64,000 nucleotides of DNA from Bin55 sp965220235 (GTDB taxonomy: Bacteria > Pseudomonadota > Gammaproteobacteria > Pseudomonadales > Azotimanducaceae): contig OZ244815.1 of assembly GCA_965220235.1 (NCBI GenBank), forward strand, positions 1,736,001-1,800,000, in the 5' to 3' direction. Position 1 is the first letter of the stretch. Each line of letters starts with the position of its first letter. The notes under the pieces were generated by a model. That model ran no database searches. It had not been told where the DNA came from and saw only the letters and a program-made list of their open reading frames with translations. Below, one piece after another: positions 1-8,418 of the stretch. The translations under genes were made by a program, and so were the position numbers.

Positions 1-2
1 TG

Positions 3-542
3 TTCTATCTCGCTGGTCGCGCGAAGCAGATTGTCGACATGGTTCGTACCAATCAATTCTGTGGTCGTTGTGGCGCGAAGATGGAGGATCACCGATCAGA
101 TCGAGCACGTTCTTGCCCTGCGTGCGGGTTTGTCGCGTACCCTCGTTTGAGTCCGAGCATCATCGTCCTGGTCCGGAGAGGCGACGAGATGCTACTAGCG
201 CGTAACTTCAACTGGCCTCAGGGGATGTTCAGTACATTAGCGGGATTTGTCGAGCCTGGAGAGTCCATTGAGCAGACGGTCCATCGCGAAATCAAGGAGG
301 AAGTCGGTCTTTGCGTGAAGAATTTACGGTATCTTGGTAGTCAATCTTGGCCATTCCCAAACTCTTTGATGTTGGGTTTTCACTGTGACTACGATTCCGG
401 GGAACTGACATTCCATGATGAGGAAATCGCTGAAGCACGTTGGTTTCGATTTGACGACTTGCCGAATGTACCCGGCGCGACTGCGATTTCCCGATGGCTT
501 ATCAATAGTTTTATCGATGAAAAGCAGCAAAATCCCAACTAA
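3..542 (+). CDS. nudC: NADH pyrophosphatase NudC, 5' end outside window
   Basis: Nudix hydrolase that cleaves NAD(H) to NMN(H) and AMP and, in E. coli, removes NAD caps from RNA. Seen: a zinc ribbon of two CxxC pairs (CGRCG, then CPACG), a Nudix box beginning GFVEPGES and running through REIKEEVG, and the NudC-specific motif SQSWPFPNS, where the usual form is SQPWPFPxS. The reading frame stays open upstream of the first ATG (39) to the window edge and encodes FYLAGRAKQIVD, which matches the helix that precedes the zinc ribbon in NudC. The ATG is therefore internal and the gene is cut at its 5' end. What remains is the zinc ribbon plus the complete catalytic domain. It converges on aceA. Confidence 0.9.
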   Translation, partial: FYLAGRAKQIVDMVRTNQFCGRCGAKMEDHRSDRARSCPACGFVAYPRLSPSIIVLVRRGDEMLLARNFNWPQGMFSTLAGFVEPGESIEQTVHREIKEEVGLCVKNLRYLGSQSWPFPNSLMLGFHCDYDSGELTFHDEEIAEARWFRFDDLPNVPGATAISRWLINSFIDEKQQNPN

Positions 543-673
543 AACGTCAAGCGTCAAGTAAGTTATTCACAAGCTGTACAGACAATTTCCAGAACTTTTC
601 CCGAAGTTGTCCCCATTTCTAAGGCTCATCGGCAGATGACCTAGTCGCCGTCATTTGAATTGAATACGGGAGT

Positions 674-706
674 GTCACCGAGCGCGCTGAATTCGTGCCC
701 GGTGAC
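674..706 (-). terminator. possible hairpin between nudC and aceA ends
   Basis: A 7-bp perfect inverted repeat (gtcaccg at 674-680, cggtgac at 700-706) with a 19-nt loop lies between the convergent 3' ends of nudC and aceA. There is no T-tract on either side, so it is at best a weak or Rho-assisted terminator. Nothing else is recognisable in 543-728. Confidence 0.3.
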
Positions 707-728
707 TAATAAACAAACTAACTCGTAA

Positions 729-2102
729 TTAGCTCTTCACCGCGCCGCGAATGAGTTCCTCAATGTGTGATTCGGGCGTTTCTTCCGCTTCTGCGTCTTG
801 AGCAAATTGCTCTTCTTCGGTTGAGCCTGTCAATGCAGTGACTGAAGACTCACCACCTTGAATCACATTGGCGACCTCATCGAAGTAACCGGTCCCAACT
901 TCCTGCTGATGACTGACAAAGGAGTAGCCACGAGATTCTGCTGCAAATTCCTGTTCCTGTAGCTCAACGTATGCGGACATTTGACTCTTTACGTACTTTT
1001 GCGCTAAATCAAACATGCTGTACCACATACTGTGGATGCCAGCGAGCGTGATGAACTGGAAGCGATAACCCATGGCTGCGAGTTCTCGTTGGAATTTCGC
1101 TATCGTCGCGTCGTCCAGGTTCTTTCGCCAGTTGAAGCTTGGTGAGCAGTTGTAGGCGAGCATTTGATCCGGATAGTCTTCGTGGATCGCGTCAGCAAAC
1201 TCTTTTGCTTCGTTAAGGTCAGGTACCGCGGTTTCACACCAGATTAAGTCCGCGTAAGGAGCATACGCTTTACCACGAGCGATGGCTTGTGGTAAACCAG
1301 CGCGAGTTCGATAGAAACCCTCCGGTGTACGTTCGCCCGTTATGAAGGGTTTGTCGTGCTCGTCAATGTCACTGGTCAACATTTCCGCGGCATTGGCGTC
1401 CGTACGCGCCATGAGCAACGTGGGAACATCACAAACATCCGCAGCTAGTCGGGCAGCGATCAGTTTCTGGACCGCTTCGACGGTGGGGACAAGCACTTTG
1501 CCGCCCATATGACCACATTTCTTCACGCTTGCAAGCTGATCTTCGAAGTGGACGCCTGCAGCACCAGCATTGATCATCGCCTTCATCAGTTCGAAAGCGT
1601 TGAGAATCCCGCCGAATCCGGCTTCCGCATCCGCGACAATCGGTGCGTAGTAATCGATACCATCATCGATTCCCTTCGACCATTGGATCTCGTCGGCACG
1701 TCGGAACGCATTGTTGATGCGATTGACGACGGTGGGAACAGAGTTCACGGCGTATAGTGACTGGTCGGGATACATCGTTTCAGACGAGTTTGCATCCGCT
1801 GCGACTTGCCAGCCGGATAGGTATATCGCCTTGATTCCCGCCTTAACCTGTTGCACAGCCTGACCACCAGTCAACGCTCCAAGACAGTTCACATAATCCT
1901 CGGACTCAAGTAAATCCCAAAGTTTGTCGGCGCCGTGAGCGGCCAACATGCTACGGTGCGGAATCGTGCCTCGGAGCTGAACGACGTCTTCGGCGGAGTA
2001 ACCGCGCTTGACATCACGCCAGCGTGGATTGGTGCGCCATTCTTCCTCTAATTCTGCGATTTGCGCGGAACGTGGTTTTCGTGGTTGGTAGTGTAGAGCC
2101 AT
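729..2102 (-). CDS. aceA: isocitrate lyase
   Basis: Splits isocitrate into glyoxylate and succinate, the first step of the glyoxylate shunt, allowing growth on acetate and fatty acids. Seen: 457 residues, and the signature KKCGHMGGK with the catalytic cysteine at residue 196. Metal and substrate segments such as VADAEAGFGG (157-166) and the substrate-binding YNCSPSFNW are intact, as is the TIPHRSML start of the fold. The start has an AGGA ribosome site about 10 nt upstream. The C-terminal 25 residues form an acidic tail. No malate synthase or aceK gene is in the window. It competes for isocitrate with icd, 4.4 kb away. Confidence 0.97.
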   Translation of the reverse strand: MALHYQPRKPRSAQIAELEEEWRTNPRWRDVKRGYSAEDVVQLRGTIPHRSMLAAHGADKLWDLLESEDYVNCLGALTGGQAVQQVKAGIKAIYLSGWQVAADANSSETMYPDQSLYAVNSVPTVVNRINNAFRRADEIQWSKGIDDGIDYYAPIVADAEAGFGGILNAFELMKAMINAGAAGVHFEDQLASVKKCGHMGGKVLVPTVEAVQKLIAARLAADVCDVPTLLMARTDANAAEMLTSDIDEHDKPFITGERTPEGFYRTRAGLPQAIARGKAYAPYADLIWCETAVPDLNEAKEFADAIHEDYPDQMLAYNCSPSFNWRKNLDDATIAKFQRELAAMGYRFQFITLAGIHSMWYSMFDLAQKYVKSQMSAYVELQEQEFAAESRGYSFVSHQQEVGTGYFDEVANVIQGGESSVTALTGSTEEEQFAQDAEAEETPESHIEELIRGAVKS

Positions 2103-2208
2103 TGATCAATTCGTCCTGCAGCTTGGAAAGGCGCGAATTCTAGGACTCAGATTCGTGTAGAAAAGAGAATAGATAGCATGAATTACTTTCTTAAATGGAA
2201 TTGCTAAT

Positions 2209-2634
2209 TTAGACACCTCCGGTGTAGCGCATTGCGCGATGTTCTATCCCTGCGTCGAGAAAAATATCGCCAAACGCAACGAAACCGTTCGCAGCATAAA
2301 AGCTAAGTGCGTGGGTTTGTGCGTGCAGAAAAGGCTCTGTGTGACCGTTTTGGAGCGCTTCTTTCACGGCGGCGCGTAGTAATAGTGCACCGATGCCGTG
2401 TTTTCTGTAGGGCAGCAGGACTGCCATACGACCAATCTGTCCAGACGGCATCAACCTGGCTACGCCGACGGGATTTCCGTTAAGGATTGCTACGAAATGC
2501 GTGGAAACTTCATCCATGCCATCCAGTTCTTCTTCGACCGGCACGGCTTGTTCTTCTACGAAGACCTTGAATCGAATGTCCATCAGTGTTTCGCTCGCGT
2601 TGTTCCAAGTAACGCGGCGAATATCAGGTTTCAC
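2209..2634 (-). CDS. GNAT-family N-acetyltransferase (YjcF/ElaA-like)
   Basis: Small acetyl-CoA-dependent N-acyltransferase whose acceptor cannot be read from the sequence. Seen: 141 residues with an N-terminal block RFKVFVEEQAVPVEEELDG typical of the YjcF/ElaA group, followed by a GNAT motif A region (IGRMAVLLPYRKHGIGALLL) carrying the acetyl-CoA pyrophosphate loop, and a C-terminal ALSFYAANGF motif. The start overlaps the purB stop by 4 bases, so it is probably translated from the mnmA-purB message. The same type of enzyme is found near purine or tRNA-modification genes in other bacteria, but a functional link here is only inferred. Confidence 0.85.
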   Translation of the reverse strand: MKPDIRRVTWNNASETLMDIRFKVFVEEQAVPVEEELDGMDEVSTHFVAILNGNPVGVARLMPSGQIGRMAVLLPYRKHGIGALLLRAAVKEALQNGHTEPFLHAQTHALSFYAANGFVAFGDIFLDAGIEHRAMRYTGGV

Positions 2635-4073
2635 AGGTTCTGTAGCCTGACCGAAAGTTCATGTATGCCATTGTCCGCGAGTTCTTTCGCGAGGCCAATG
2701 TACGATGATGGATGCATCGCGCGCAATTGCGAACGTAATTCCTCGTCGAGGGGTAGTTTCTCAAGCATCTCCGTGTAAAGTGCTTGAGTTAATCGCTTAC
2801 CTCGAGTGATTTCCTTAACAGTCTCGTAGGGATCTGGCAGGCCGTGCCGGCGCATAACGGTCTGCACAGCTTCACTCAATACTTCCCAAGCTTCGTCCAA
2901 ATCTTTGGCGAGGAGCGGTTGGTTCACCTCAAGTTTCTTTAGACCTCGGCTTGTGCTTCGAAGAGCGATCACCGAATGCCCGAATACCGAGCCGATATTG
3001 CGCAGAGCTGTCGAATCTGTCAGGTCTCGCTGCCATCGCGAAATGAGTAATTTGTCGGCAAGGTGTCTGGCGAGCGCGTTTCCGATGCCGACATTACCTT
3101 CTGAGTTTTCGAAATCAATTGGATTTACTTTATGCGGCATCGTTGAGCTACCAACTTCGCCTTCTATTTGTTTCTGATTGAAGTAACCTAGCGCGATATA
3201 ACCCCATATATCCCTGTCGAAATCCAATATGACCTGATTAAAGCCGACGAGCGCATTCAGGAATTCCGCGATCCAGTCGTGCGGCTCGATTTGTGTCGTG
3301 TACGGATTTGGCGTAAACCCTAACGTCCTGACAAACGTTGCAGACGCCGTAGGCCAGTCGATTTCTGGAGCAGCGGCAACGTGTGCATTGAAATTACCGA
3401 CTGCACCGTTGATTTTGGCTTGTATTGCTACGTTACTGAAGCGCTCTGCCCATTGCGTTAGCCGAGCAGCAACGTTTACTAGCTCCTTTCCTAATGTTGT
3501 AGGCGATGCTGTTTGACCGTGTGTACGAGACAACATCGGGGTCGTGAGATGCGCGGACGCTAGGGAGAGGATTTCGCGTGTAACATCGACCATAAGAGGC
3601 AGCAGGACATCACGGCGGGCGTCGCGGAGCATCATCGCGTAGGCGAGATTGTTTACGTCCTCAGACGTACATGCAAAGTGCACGTACTCCTTCACTGCGT
3701 GTAAATCGATGCTCTCAAGTTGCTCTTTGACGAAATACTCGACCGCCTTAACGTCGTGATTCGTTGTCTGTTCAATCTCTCGAATACGTTCGGCATCCGC
3801 TACCGTGAATTCGGTCTGAACGGTTTGTAGCGCGCTTATTTGCTCAAGATCAAGAGAGCTGTCGCCGAGCACTCTGAGATCCGCGACCAAAAATTTCAAC
3901 CACTCAACTTCGACGACGACACGACGTTGGATCAATCCGAATTCACTACAGATTGTTGCGAGTTCAGCAACATGTCGCCGATACCTACCATCGAGTGGCG
4001 ATACGGCGAGTAGCTCGTTAGTCGCTTCGATTGAAACGCGGTTCTTAGGAGCTGTTTGTCCGTGCTTCGTCAT
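2631..4073 (-). CDS. purB: adenylosuccinate lyase
   Basis: Acts twice in purine synthesis, releasing fumarate from SAICAR and from adenylosuccinate. Seen: the fumarase/aspartase superfamily signature GSSTMPHKVNP at residues 308-318, the catalytic histidine segment RTHGQTASPTT (183-193) and TSEDVNNLAYA (136-146). The length of 480 residues is near the 456 of E. coli PurB, with about 20 extra residues at the N-terminus. It lies between mnmA and the acetyltransferase gene with 4-base overlaps on both sides, which implies translational coupling in one minus-strand operon. The E. coli neighbour hflD is absent. Confidence 0.97.
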   Translation of the reverse strand: MTKHGQTAPKNRVSIEATNELLAVSPLDGRYRRHVAELATICSEFGLIQRRVVVEVEWLKFLVADLRVLGDSSLDLEQISALQTVQTEFTVADAERIREIEQTTNHDVKAVEYFVKEQLESIDLHAVKEYVHFACTSEDVNNLAYAMMLRDARRDVLLPLMVDVTREILSLASAHLTTPMLSRTHGQTASPTTLGKELVNVAARLTQWAERFSNVAIQAKINGAVGNFNAHVAAAPEIDWPTASATFVRTLGFTPNPYTTQIEPHDWIAEFLNALVGFNQVILDFDRDIWGYIALGYFNQKQIEGEVGSSTMPHKVNPIDFENSEGNVGIGNALARHLADKLLISRWQRDLTDSTALRNIGSVFGHSVIALRSTSRGLKKLEVNQPLLAKDLDEAWEVLSEAVQTVMRRHGLPDPYETVKEITRGKRLTQALYTEMLEKLPLDEELRSQLRAMHPSSYIGLAKELADNGIHELSVRLQNL

Positions 4074-5149
4074 TTCGGGTCAACTTGCTTGATCTTAGCA
4101 CCGCCTAGGACACGACTGCCATCGTAGAACGCAACATACTGACCCGGTGTAATCGCGCGCTGAGGTTCATCGAATGAAACCTTCACGTTCGTGCCGTCAG
4201 TCTTGACCGTACAAGGTTTGGGAGTTGAACGATAACGAACGGTGGCGTCACACCGGTCAATGGTTGCGGGATCCTCGATGAACCAATTCGATTCGTCGGC
4301 AAGCAAGTTTGTAGCCTCTAGCTCTGATTGATTTTGCGTTACAACGAGTTCATTCGTCTTTGAGCGTTTACTCATGACGTACCACGGTGCTTCCTCGGCG
4401 TTGCGCATACCCCCGACCCGTAGCCCTTGGCGTTGCCCGAGCGTGTAGTAGGGGAGTCCGACGTGCTCGCCAATTTCAGTCCCATGCGTATCCACGATTG
4501 GACCTGGTTCTTTAGGAAGATAACGATTGAGAAAATCACTGAAACGACGTTCACCAATGAAACATATTCCAGTGCTATCTTTTTTTGAATGTACATGCAA
4601 CGAATGACGCTTTGCCGTGTTTCGCACCTCAGCCTTGGTAAGACGTGCAAGTGGAAAAAAGCAACGATCGAATCGTTCCACGGGAACTGCCTGCAGAAAA
4701 TACGTTTGATCTTTATCTAGATCATCAGAACGATGCAGTTCGATTGAATTCGAGTTGCGTTCGAGTCTCGCGTAGTGTCCAGTCGCAATCCAATCCGCTC
4801 CTTGCATCTCAGCATAGTCCTGAAAGACGGCAAATTTGATATTGCGGTTGCATAGTACGTCGGGATTAGGTGTTCTACCCGCTGCGTATTCGTTCAGGAA
4901 ATCCTCAAACACGCTGTCCCAGTACTCTGCAGCGAAATTTATAGCGTGTAACGGGATATCGATCCGGTCCGCGACTCGCTGTGCGTCCTCATAATCTTGA
5001 ATAGCTGTACAGTATTCGGTGTCATCGTCTTCATCCCAGTTTTTCATAAAGATGCCCTCTACCTCGAAACCTTCCTGCTTAAGGAGTAACGCGGTAACGG
5101 CTGAATCAACACCACCGGATAGCCCGACGGCGACTCGATTGGGCTCCAC
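4070..5149 (-). CDS. mnmA: tRNA-specific 2-thiouridylase MnmA
   Basis: Puts sulfur on C2 of wobble uridine 34 in tRNAs for Lys, Glu and Gln. Seen: 359 residues with the ATP-pyrophosphatase loop SGGVDS at 11-16, the nucleophile Cys100 in NPDVLCNRNIKF and the persulfide-carrying Cys196 in DSTGICFIGERRF. These correspond to the two catalytic cysteines of the E. coli enzyme. First gene of the mnmA-purB-acetyltransferase operon, divergent from moaC across about 80 bases. The likely sulfur donors are the TusE- and TusD-like proteins encoded at 35.3-36.0 kb in this window. Confidence 0.97.
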   Translation of the reverse strand: MEPNRVAVGLSGGVDSAVTALLLKQEGFEVEGIFMKNWDEDDDTEYCTAIQDYEDAQRVADRIDIPLHAINFAAEYWDSVFEDFLNEYAAGRTPNPDVLCNRNIKFAVFQDYAEMQGADWIATGHYARLERNSNSIELHRSDDLDKDQTYFLQAVPVERFDRCFFPLARLTKAEVRNTAKRHSLHVHSKKDSTGICFIGERRFSDFLNRYLPKEPGPIVDTHGTEIGEHVGLPYYTLGQRQGLRVGGMRNAEEAPWYVMSKRSKTNELVVTQNQSELEATNLLADESNWFIEDPATIDRCDATVRYRSTPKPCTVKTDGTNVKVSFDEPQRAITPGQYVAFYDGSRVLGGAKIKQVDPK

Positions 5150-5231
5150 TTTCTTAAAATGGCTCGGAAAACGTATGACTCGTATCGAATTCTGCGACGA
5201 GTCGATAGAACGAGCATTTTAATAAGGATCC

Positions 5232-5705
5232 ATGGCCAAGCTCAGTCATATAAACGCCGACGGTGAAGCGCAAATGGTTGATATTTCGGCCAAATCCGTG
5301 ACACAACGAGCTGCGACGGCATCGGCGGTCCTTAAGATGGCACCGTCGACACTCGCGATGATTCTCGATGGCGAAATGCCGAAAGGCGACGTTTTTGCGG
5401 TCGCTCGGATCGCCGGTATTCAAGCGGCTAAACGGACAAGCGAGCTAATTCCCTTGTGTCATCCATTAGCGCTTACGAATGTTGCAGTTGATTTTGAGTC
5501 ACACAACGACGACGAACTACATGTGCGTGCGAGTGCTAGTGTGAATGGTCAAACGGGAGTTGAGATGGAAGCCTTAACCGCCGTGACGGTTGCTGCGCTC
5601 ACGGTCTATGACATGTGCAAGGCGGTACAGAAGGACATTGCAATCGCGGATATACGACTCTTGTCAAAAACGGGCGGCAAGTCTGGTACGTGGCAGTCAA
5701 CGTGA
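5232..5705 (+). CDS. moaC: cyclic pyranopterin monophosphate synthase MoaC
   Basis: Makes cyclic pyranopterin monophosphate from the MoaA product 3',8-cH2GTP in molybdenum cofactor synthesis. Seen: 157 residues, near the E. coli length of 161, with the conserved SELIPLCHPL, GVEMEALTAV and YDMCKAVQKDI blocks; the last carries the catalytic lysine. First gene of moaC-moaD-moaE. The stop codon overlaps the GTG start of moaD in the sequence GTGA, so translation is probably coupled. The radical-SAM partner moaA is not in the window. Confidence 0.97.
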   Translation: MAKLSHINADGEAQMVDISAKSVTQRAATASAVLKMAPSTLAMILDGEMPKGDVFAVARIAGIQAAKRTSELIPLCHPLALTNVAVDFESHNDDELHVRASASVNGQTGVEMEALTAVTVAALTVYDMCKAVQKDIAIADIRLLSKTGGKSGTWQST

Positions 5706-5956
5706 AAGTCAATGTACTCTTCTTTGCGTCATTGAAAGAAGATCTGGGCGTTAGTGAAATCGAACTTGACGTATCAGATCGTGCAGGACGATCAGACTTG
5801 CTTGATTCACTGAAGAGTGAGCTAGGAAGCGATTGTGTCTCACCTCTAATGGCTGAGAACGTCTCTATTGCGGTTAATCGAAGCATCGAGAAGGGTGAGT
5901 TTGTTTTGAAGTCTGGAGACGAAATCGCGTTTCTACCGCCAATTACAGGGGGTTGA
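5702..5956 (+). CDS. moaD: molybdopterin synthase sulfur-carrier subunit MoaD
   Basis: Ubiquitin-fold small subunit that carries the thiocarboxylate used by MoaE to make molybdopterin dithiolene. Seen: 84 residues starting KVNVLFFASLKEDLG and ending PPITGG; the terminal Gly-Gly is the adenylation and thiocarboxylation site. The open frame extends back to 5615, but that stretch runs inside moaC. The GTG at 5702 overlaps the moaC stop by 4 bases (GTGA) and gives the normal family length, so it is taken as the start. Confidence 0.92.
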   Translation: MKVNVLFFASLKEDLGVSEIELDVSDRAGRSDLLDSLKSELGSDCVSPLMAENVSIAVNRSIEKGEFVLKSGDEIAFLPPITGG

Positions 5957-6438
5957 ACGTGGACGAAATCCGTGTTCAGACGGATGATTTTTCGGTCGCC
6001 GATGAATACGAAGCGTGTGGTACAGCCGCTGGATTAGACTGCGGCGCGATTGCAACGTTTATCGGCTTGGTACGCCATGCCGACGGCGATTCAAAGGTAG
6101 TGGGTCTGCGCCTAGAACATTACCCAGGGATGACTGAAGAGTCGATTAAGCACATCATCGAGGATGCACGAAAGCGTTGGTCGTTGCAGCATGTACGCGT
6201 CGTTCATCGGATCGGCGCACTACCAGCGGGTTCACAGATTGTCCTTGTCGTTGTCGCAAGTTCACATCGACCGGATGCATTTGCAGCCTGCGAATTCATT
6301 ATGGATTTTCTCAAGACCGAAGCAGTATTCTGGAAAAAAGAGATTCGTTCAGACGGCGAACTCTGGATTAAGTCGACCAGTGGCGACTACGAGCGCCGTG
6401 ATGGTTGGGACGACGGAGTTTCTTCGGTCGGCGGATGA
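5953..6438 (+). CDS. moaE: molybdopterin synthase catalytic subunit MoaE
   Basis: Large subunit of molybdopterin synthase, which transfers two sulfurs from MoaD to cyclic pyranopterin monophosphate. Seen: 161 residues with conserved FIGLVRHADGD and LEHYPGMTE segments, HRIGALPAG, SSHRPDAF and the catalytic lysine region FLKTEAVFWKKE. It starts at TTG 5953 overlapping the moaD stop (TTGA); GTG 5959 is an alternative two codons later. The C-terminus (GWDDGVSSVGG) extends slightly past the family core. Last gene of moaCDE. Confidence 0.95.
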   Translation: MNVDEIRVQTDDFSVADEYEACGTAAGLDCGAIATFIGLVRHADGDSKVVGLRLEHYPGMTEESIKHIIEDARKRWSLQHVRVVHRIGALPAGSQIVLVVVASSHRPDAFAACEFIMDFLKTEAVFWKKEIRSDGELWIKSTSGDYERRDGWDDGVSSVGG

Positions 6439-6473
6439 CGCTACGCCCGTTATTTCGAACGCCAAGCCCTTTC

Positions 6474-6479
6474 TATAAT
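6474..6479 (+). promoter_or_regulatory. -10 box upstream of icd
   Basis: A perfect TATAAT at 6474-6479 followed by a G+C-rich discriminator lies 31 bases before the icd start. The -35 region (around 6450-6456, ttattt) is poor. This implies a short leader of about 25 nt. The position fits a separate icd promoter at the end of moaCDE. Confidence 0.5.
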
Positions 6480-6510
6480 CCGCCCCCTTTCAACGCACGG
6501 GTGACTCTAA

Positions 6511-7767
6511 ATGGGCTACCAACACATTGTTGTTCCGTCTGATGGTCAGCACATTGCTGTGGCGGAAGATGGTAGTCTCATAGTTCCCGACAACCCGATC
6601 ATCCCGTTCATAGAAGGGGACGGTATTGGCGTTGATATCACGCCCGTGATGAAAAAAGTCGTTGATGTTGCGGTCAGCAAGGCATACAACGACGAGCGTC
6701 GGATCGTTTGGATGGAGATTTACTCGGGTGAGAAGTCTCTCGAGCTCTACGGTACCGATGAATGGTTACCCGAAGAAACGCTTGAAGCGATGCGGGAATT
6801 TAGTGTCGGTATCAAGGGTCCAATGACGACGCCGGTCGGTGGCGGTATACGCTCACTCAATGTTGCTTTGCGACAACACCTTGATCTCTATGTCTGCCAA
6901 CGTCCTGTACGCTGGTTTCAAGGCGTTCCAAGTCCGGTCGTCGCGCCTCAGAAGACCGATATGGTGATCTTCCGTGAGAATACGGAAGATATCTATGCAG
7001 GAGTGGAATGGGAAGCCGATAGCGCCGAGGCCGATCGAGTGATCGCATTTCTTCGCGACGAAATGGGTATTCAGAAGATTCGATTCCCACAACATTGCGG
7101 AATTGGAGTAAAGCCTGTATCGGTTGAAGGTTCGCAGCGGTTAATTCGTAAAGCGATCCAGTATGCAATCCAGGAAGATCGTGATTCAGTCACGTTCGTG
7201 CACAAGGGGAACATCATGAAGTTCACCGAAGGTGCGTTTAAAGACTGGGGTTACGAATTAGCGGCAAATGAGTTTGGTGCGACTCCACTCGACGGTGGTC
7301 CTTGGCATGAACTAACCAATCCGAACACAGGCAAGCAGATTGTTATCAAAGACATGATCGCTGACGCGATGCTGCAACAGATTCTGACACGACCAGATGA
7401 ATATGACGTGCTTGCGACAATGAATCTGAACGGTGACTACATATCAGATGCATTAGCTGCCCAAGTAGGCGGTATCGGTATTGCACCTGGTGCAAACATA
7501 GGTGATCGTATCGCACTCTTTGAAGCGACCCACGGCACGGCGCCTAGATACGCGGGTCAAGATAAAGTAAATCCAGGCTCCTTAATCCTATCTGCAGAAA
7601 TGATGTTGCGTCATTTAGGTTGGCGCGAAGCGGCCGACTTGATTATTCAAGGAATGGAAGGTGCAATTGGCGAAAAAACGGTTACTTACGATTTCGAACG
7701 ATTGATGAACGGTGCGACACTCTTGAAGTGTTCGGAGTTCGGCGACGCAATGATCGCCAAAATGTAG
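6511..7767 (+). CDS. icd: NADP-dependent isocitrate dehydrogenase
   Basis: Oxidatively decarboxylates isocitrate to 2-oxoglutarate in the TCA cycle. Seen: 418 residues (E. coli 416) with IEGDGIG at 34-40, the phosphorylatable serine motif GGGIRSLN (Ser115, equivalent to E. coli Ser113), and the NADP-selecting region HGTAPRYAGQDKVNPGS followed by YDFERLM. The first Lys of the E. coli coenzyme motif is Arg here, a charge-conserving change, so NADP use is still expected. Ser115 suggests AceK control, but no aceK is in the window. Followed by about 170 untranslated bases before clpS. Confidence 0.97.
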   Translation: MGYQHIVVPSDGQHIAVAEDGSLIVPDNPIIPFIEGDGIGVDITPVMKKVVDVAVSKAYNDERRIVWMEIYSGEKSLELYGTDEWLPEETLEAMREFSVGIKGPMTTPVGGGIRSLNVALRQHLDLYVCQRPVRWFQGVPSPVVAPQKTDMVIFRENTEDIYAGVEWEADSAEADRVIAFLRDEMGIQKIRFPQHCGIGVKPVSVEGSQRLIRKAIQYAIQEDRDSVTFVHKGNIMKFTEGAFKDWGYELAANEFGATPLDGGPWHELTNPNTGKQIVIKDMIADAMLQQILTRPDEYDVLATMNLNGDYISDALAAQVGGIGIAPGANIGDRIALFEATHGTAPRYAGQDKVNPGSLILSAEMMLRHLGWREAADLIIQGMEGAIGEKTVTYDFERLMNGATLLKCSEFGDAMIAKM

Positions 7768-7869
7768 AAAAACAATTAGGTTCTAAACGAACGCAGAACA
7801 TTCGCTCAAAATACTGCCTATTACGCGATTCAGGAATGCGACGCTACTATCCAGATTGCATACTGCAGA

Positions 7870-7899
7870 TTGATTGAGTTTTTAGGATTTGTGTAAACT
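7870..7899 (+). promoter_or_regulatory. sigma-70-type promoter upstream of clpS
   Basis: TTGATT at 7870-7875 and TAAACT at 7894-7899 are separated by 18 bases, and a TG dinucleotide precedes the -10 (extended -10). Transcription would start near 7906, about 36 bases before the clpS ATG. No terminator was recognised between icd and this site. Confidence 0.45.
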
Positions 7900-7941
7900 A
7901 TTTATTGTTAGCCAATAGAAAACAAAGCACTTAACGACGCT

Positions 7942-8271
7942 ATGCCCGCAGATTCCGACGACGATCTAGTCATTGAACGCGGCGTAAAGGTTGAACCGGC
8001 TAAGCCGAAACTCGAAAAACCACCCATGTACAAGGTCATTCTCTTGAATGACGATTACACCCCGATGGAGTTTGTAGTTCACGTTCTAGAATCGATCTTC
8101 GGTATTGACACCGAACGTGCAGTTCAGTTGATGCTCGCGGTACATACACTAGGTAAGGCGACGATTGCTATCTACCCGCGTGAGATCGCGGAAACCAAGA
8201 GCGAACGCGTCAACGCGTATGCGCAGCAAAACAACCATCCATTACTGTCTAAAATCGAGAAAACTGATTGA
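7942..8271 (+). CDS. clpS: ATP-dependent Clp protease adaptor ClpS
   Basis: N-recognin that binds proteins with N-terminal Leu, Phe, Tyr or Trp and hands them to ClpAP. Seen: 109 residues with the ligand-pocket residues of the family in LLNDDYTPMEFV (Asn, Asp, Asp and Met) and the conserved histidine in AVHTLGKA. The disordered charged N-terminal tail needed for delivery to ClpA is present (about 30 residues). It precedes clpA by 147 bases that hold no recognisable element. aat and bpt, which make the N-degrons, are 3-4 kb downstream on the other strand. Confidence 0.97.
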   Translation: MPADSDDDLVIERGVKVEPAKPKLEKPPMYKVILLNDDYTPMEFVVHVLESIFGIDTERAVQLMLAVHTLGKATIAIYPREIAETKSERVNAYAQQNNHPLLSKIEKTD

Positions 8272-8418
8272 CTTATCTCGTGTCTACTTGAAAATGGGGG
8301 CAAAATCACCACATTTGCTATGAGCGCTCAAGCGACTGGTCATTGCGCAAGGCTAACGCGATGCGAAGTTCACCCACCTTTAGCCACTGCATTCTGATAG
8401 GCAAGAAGCGCCACACTA

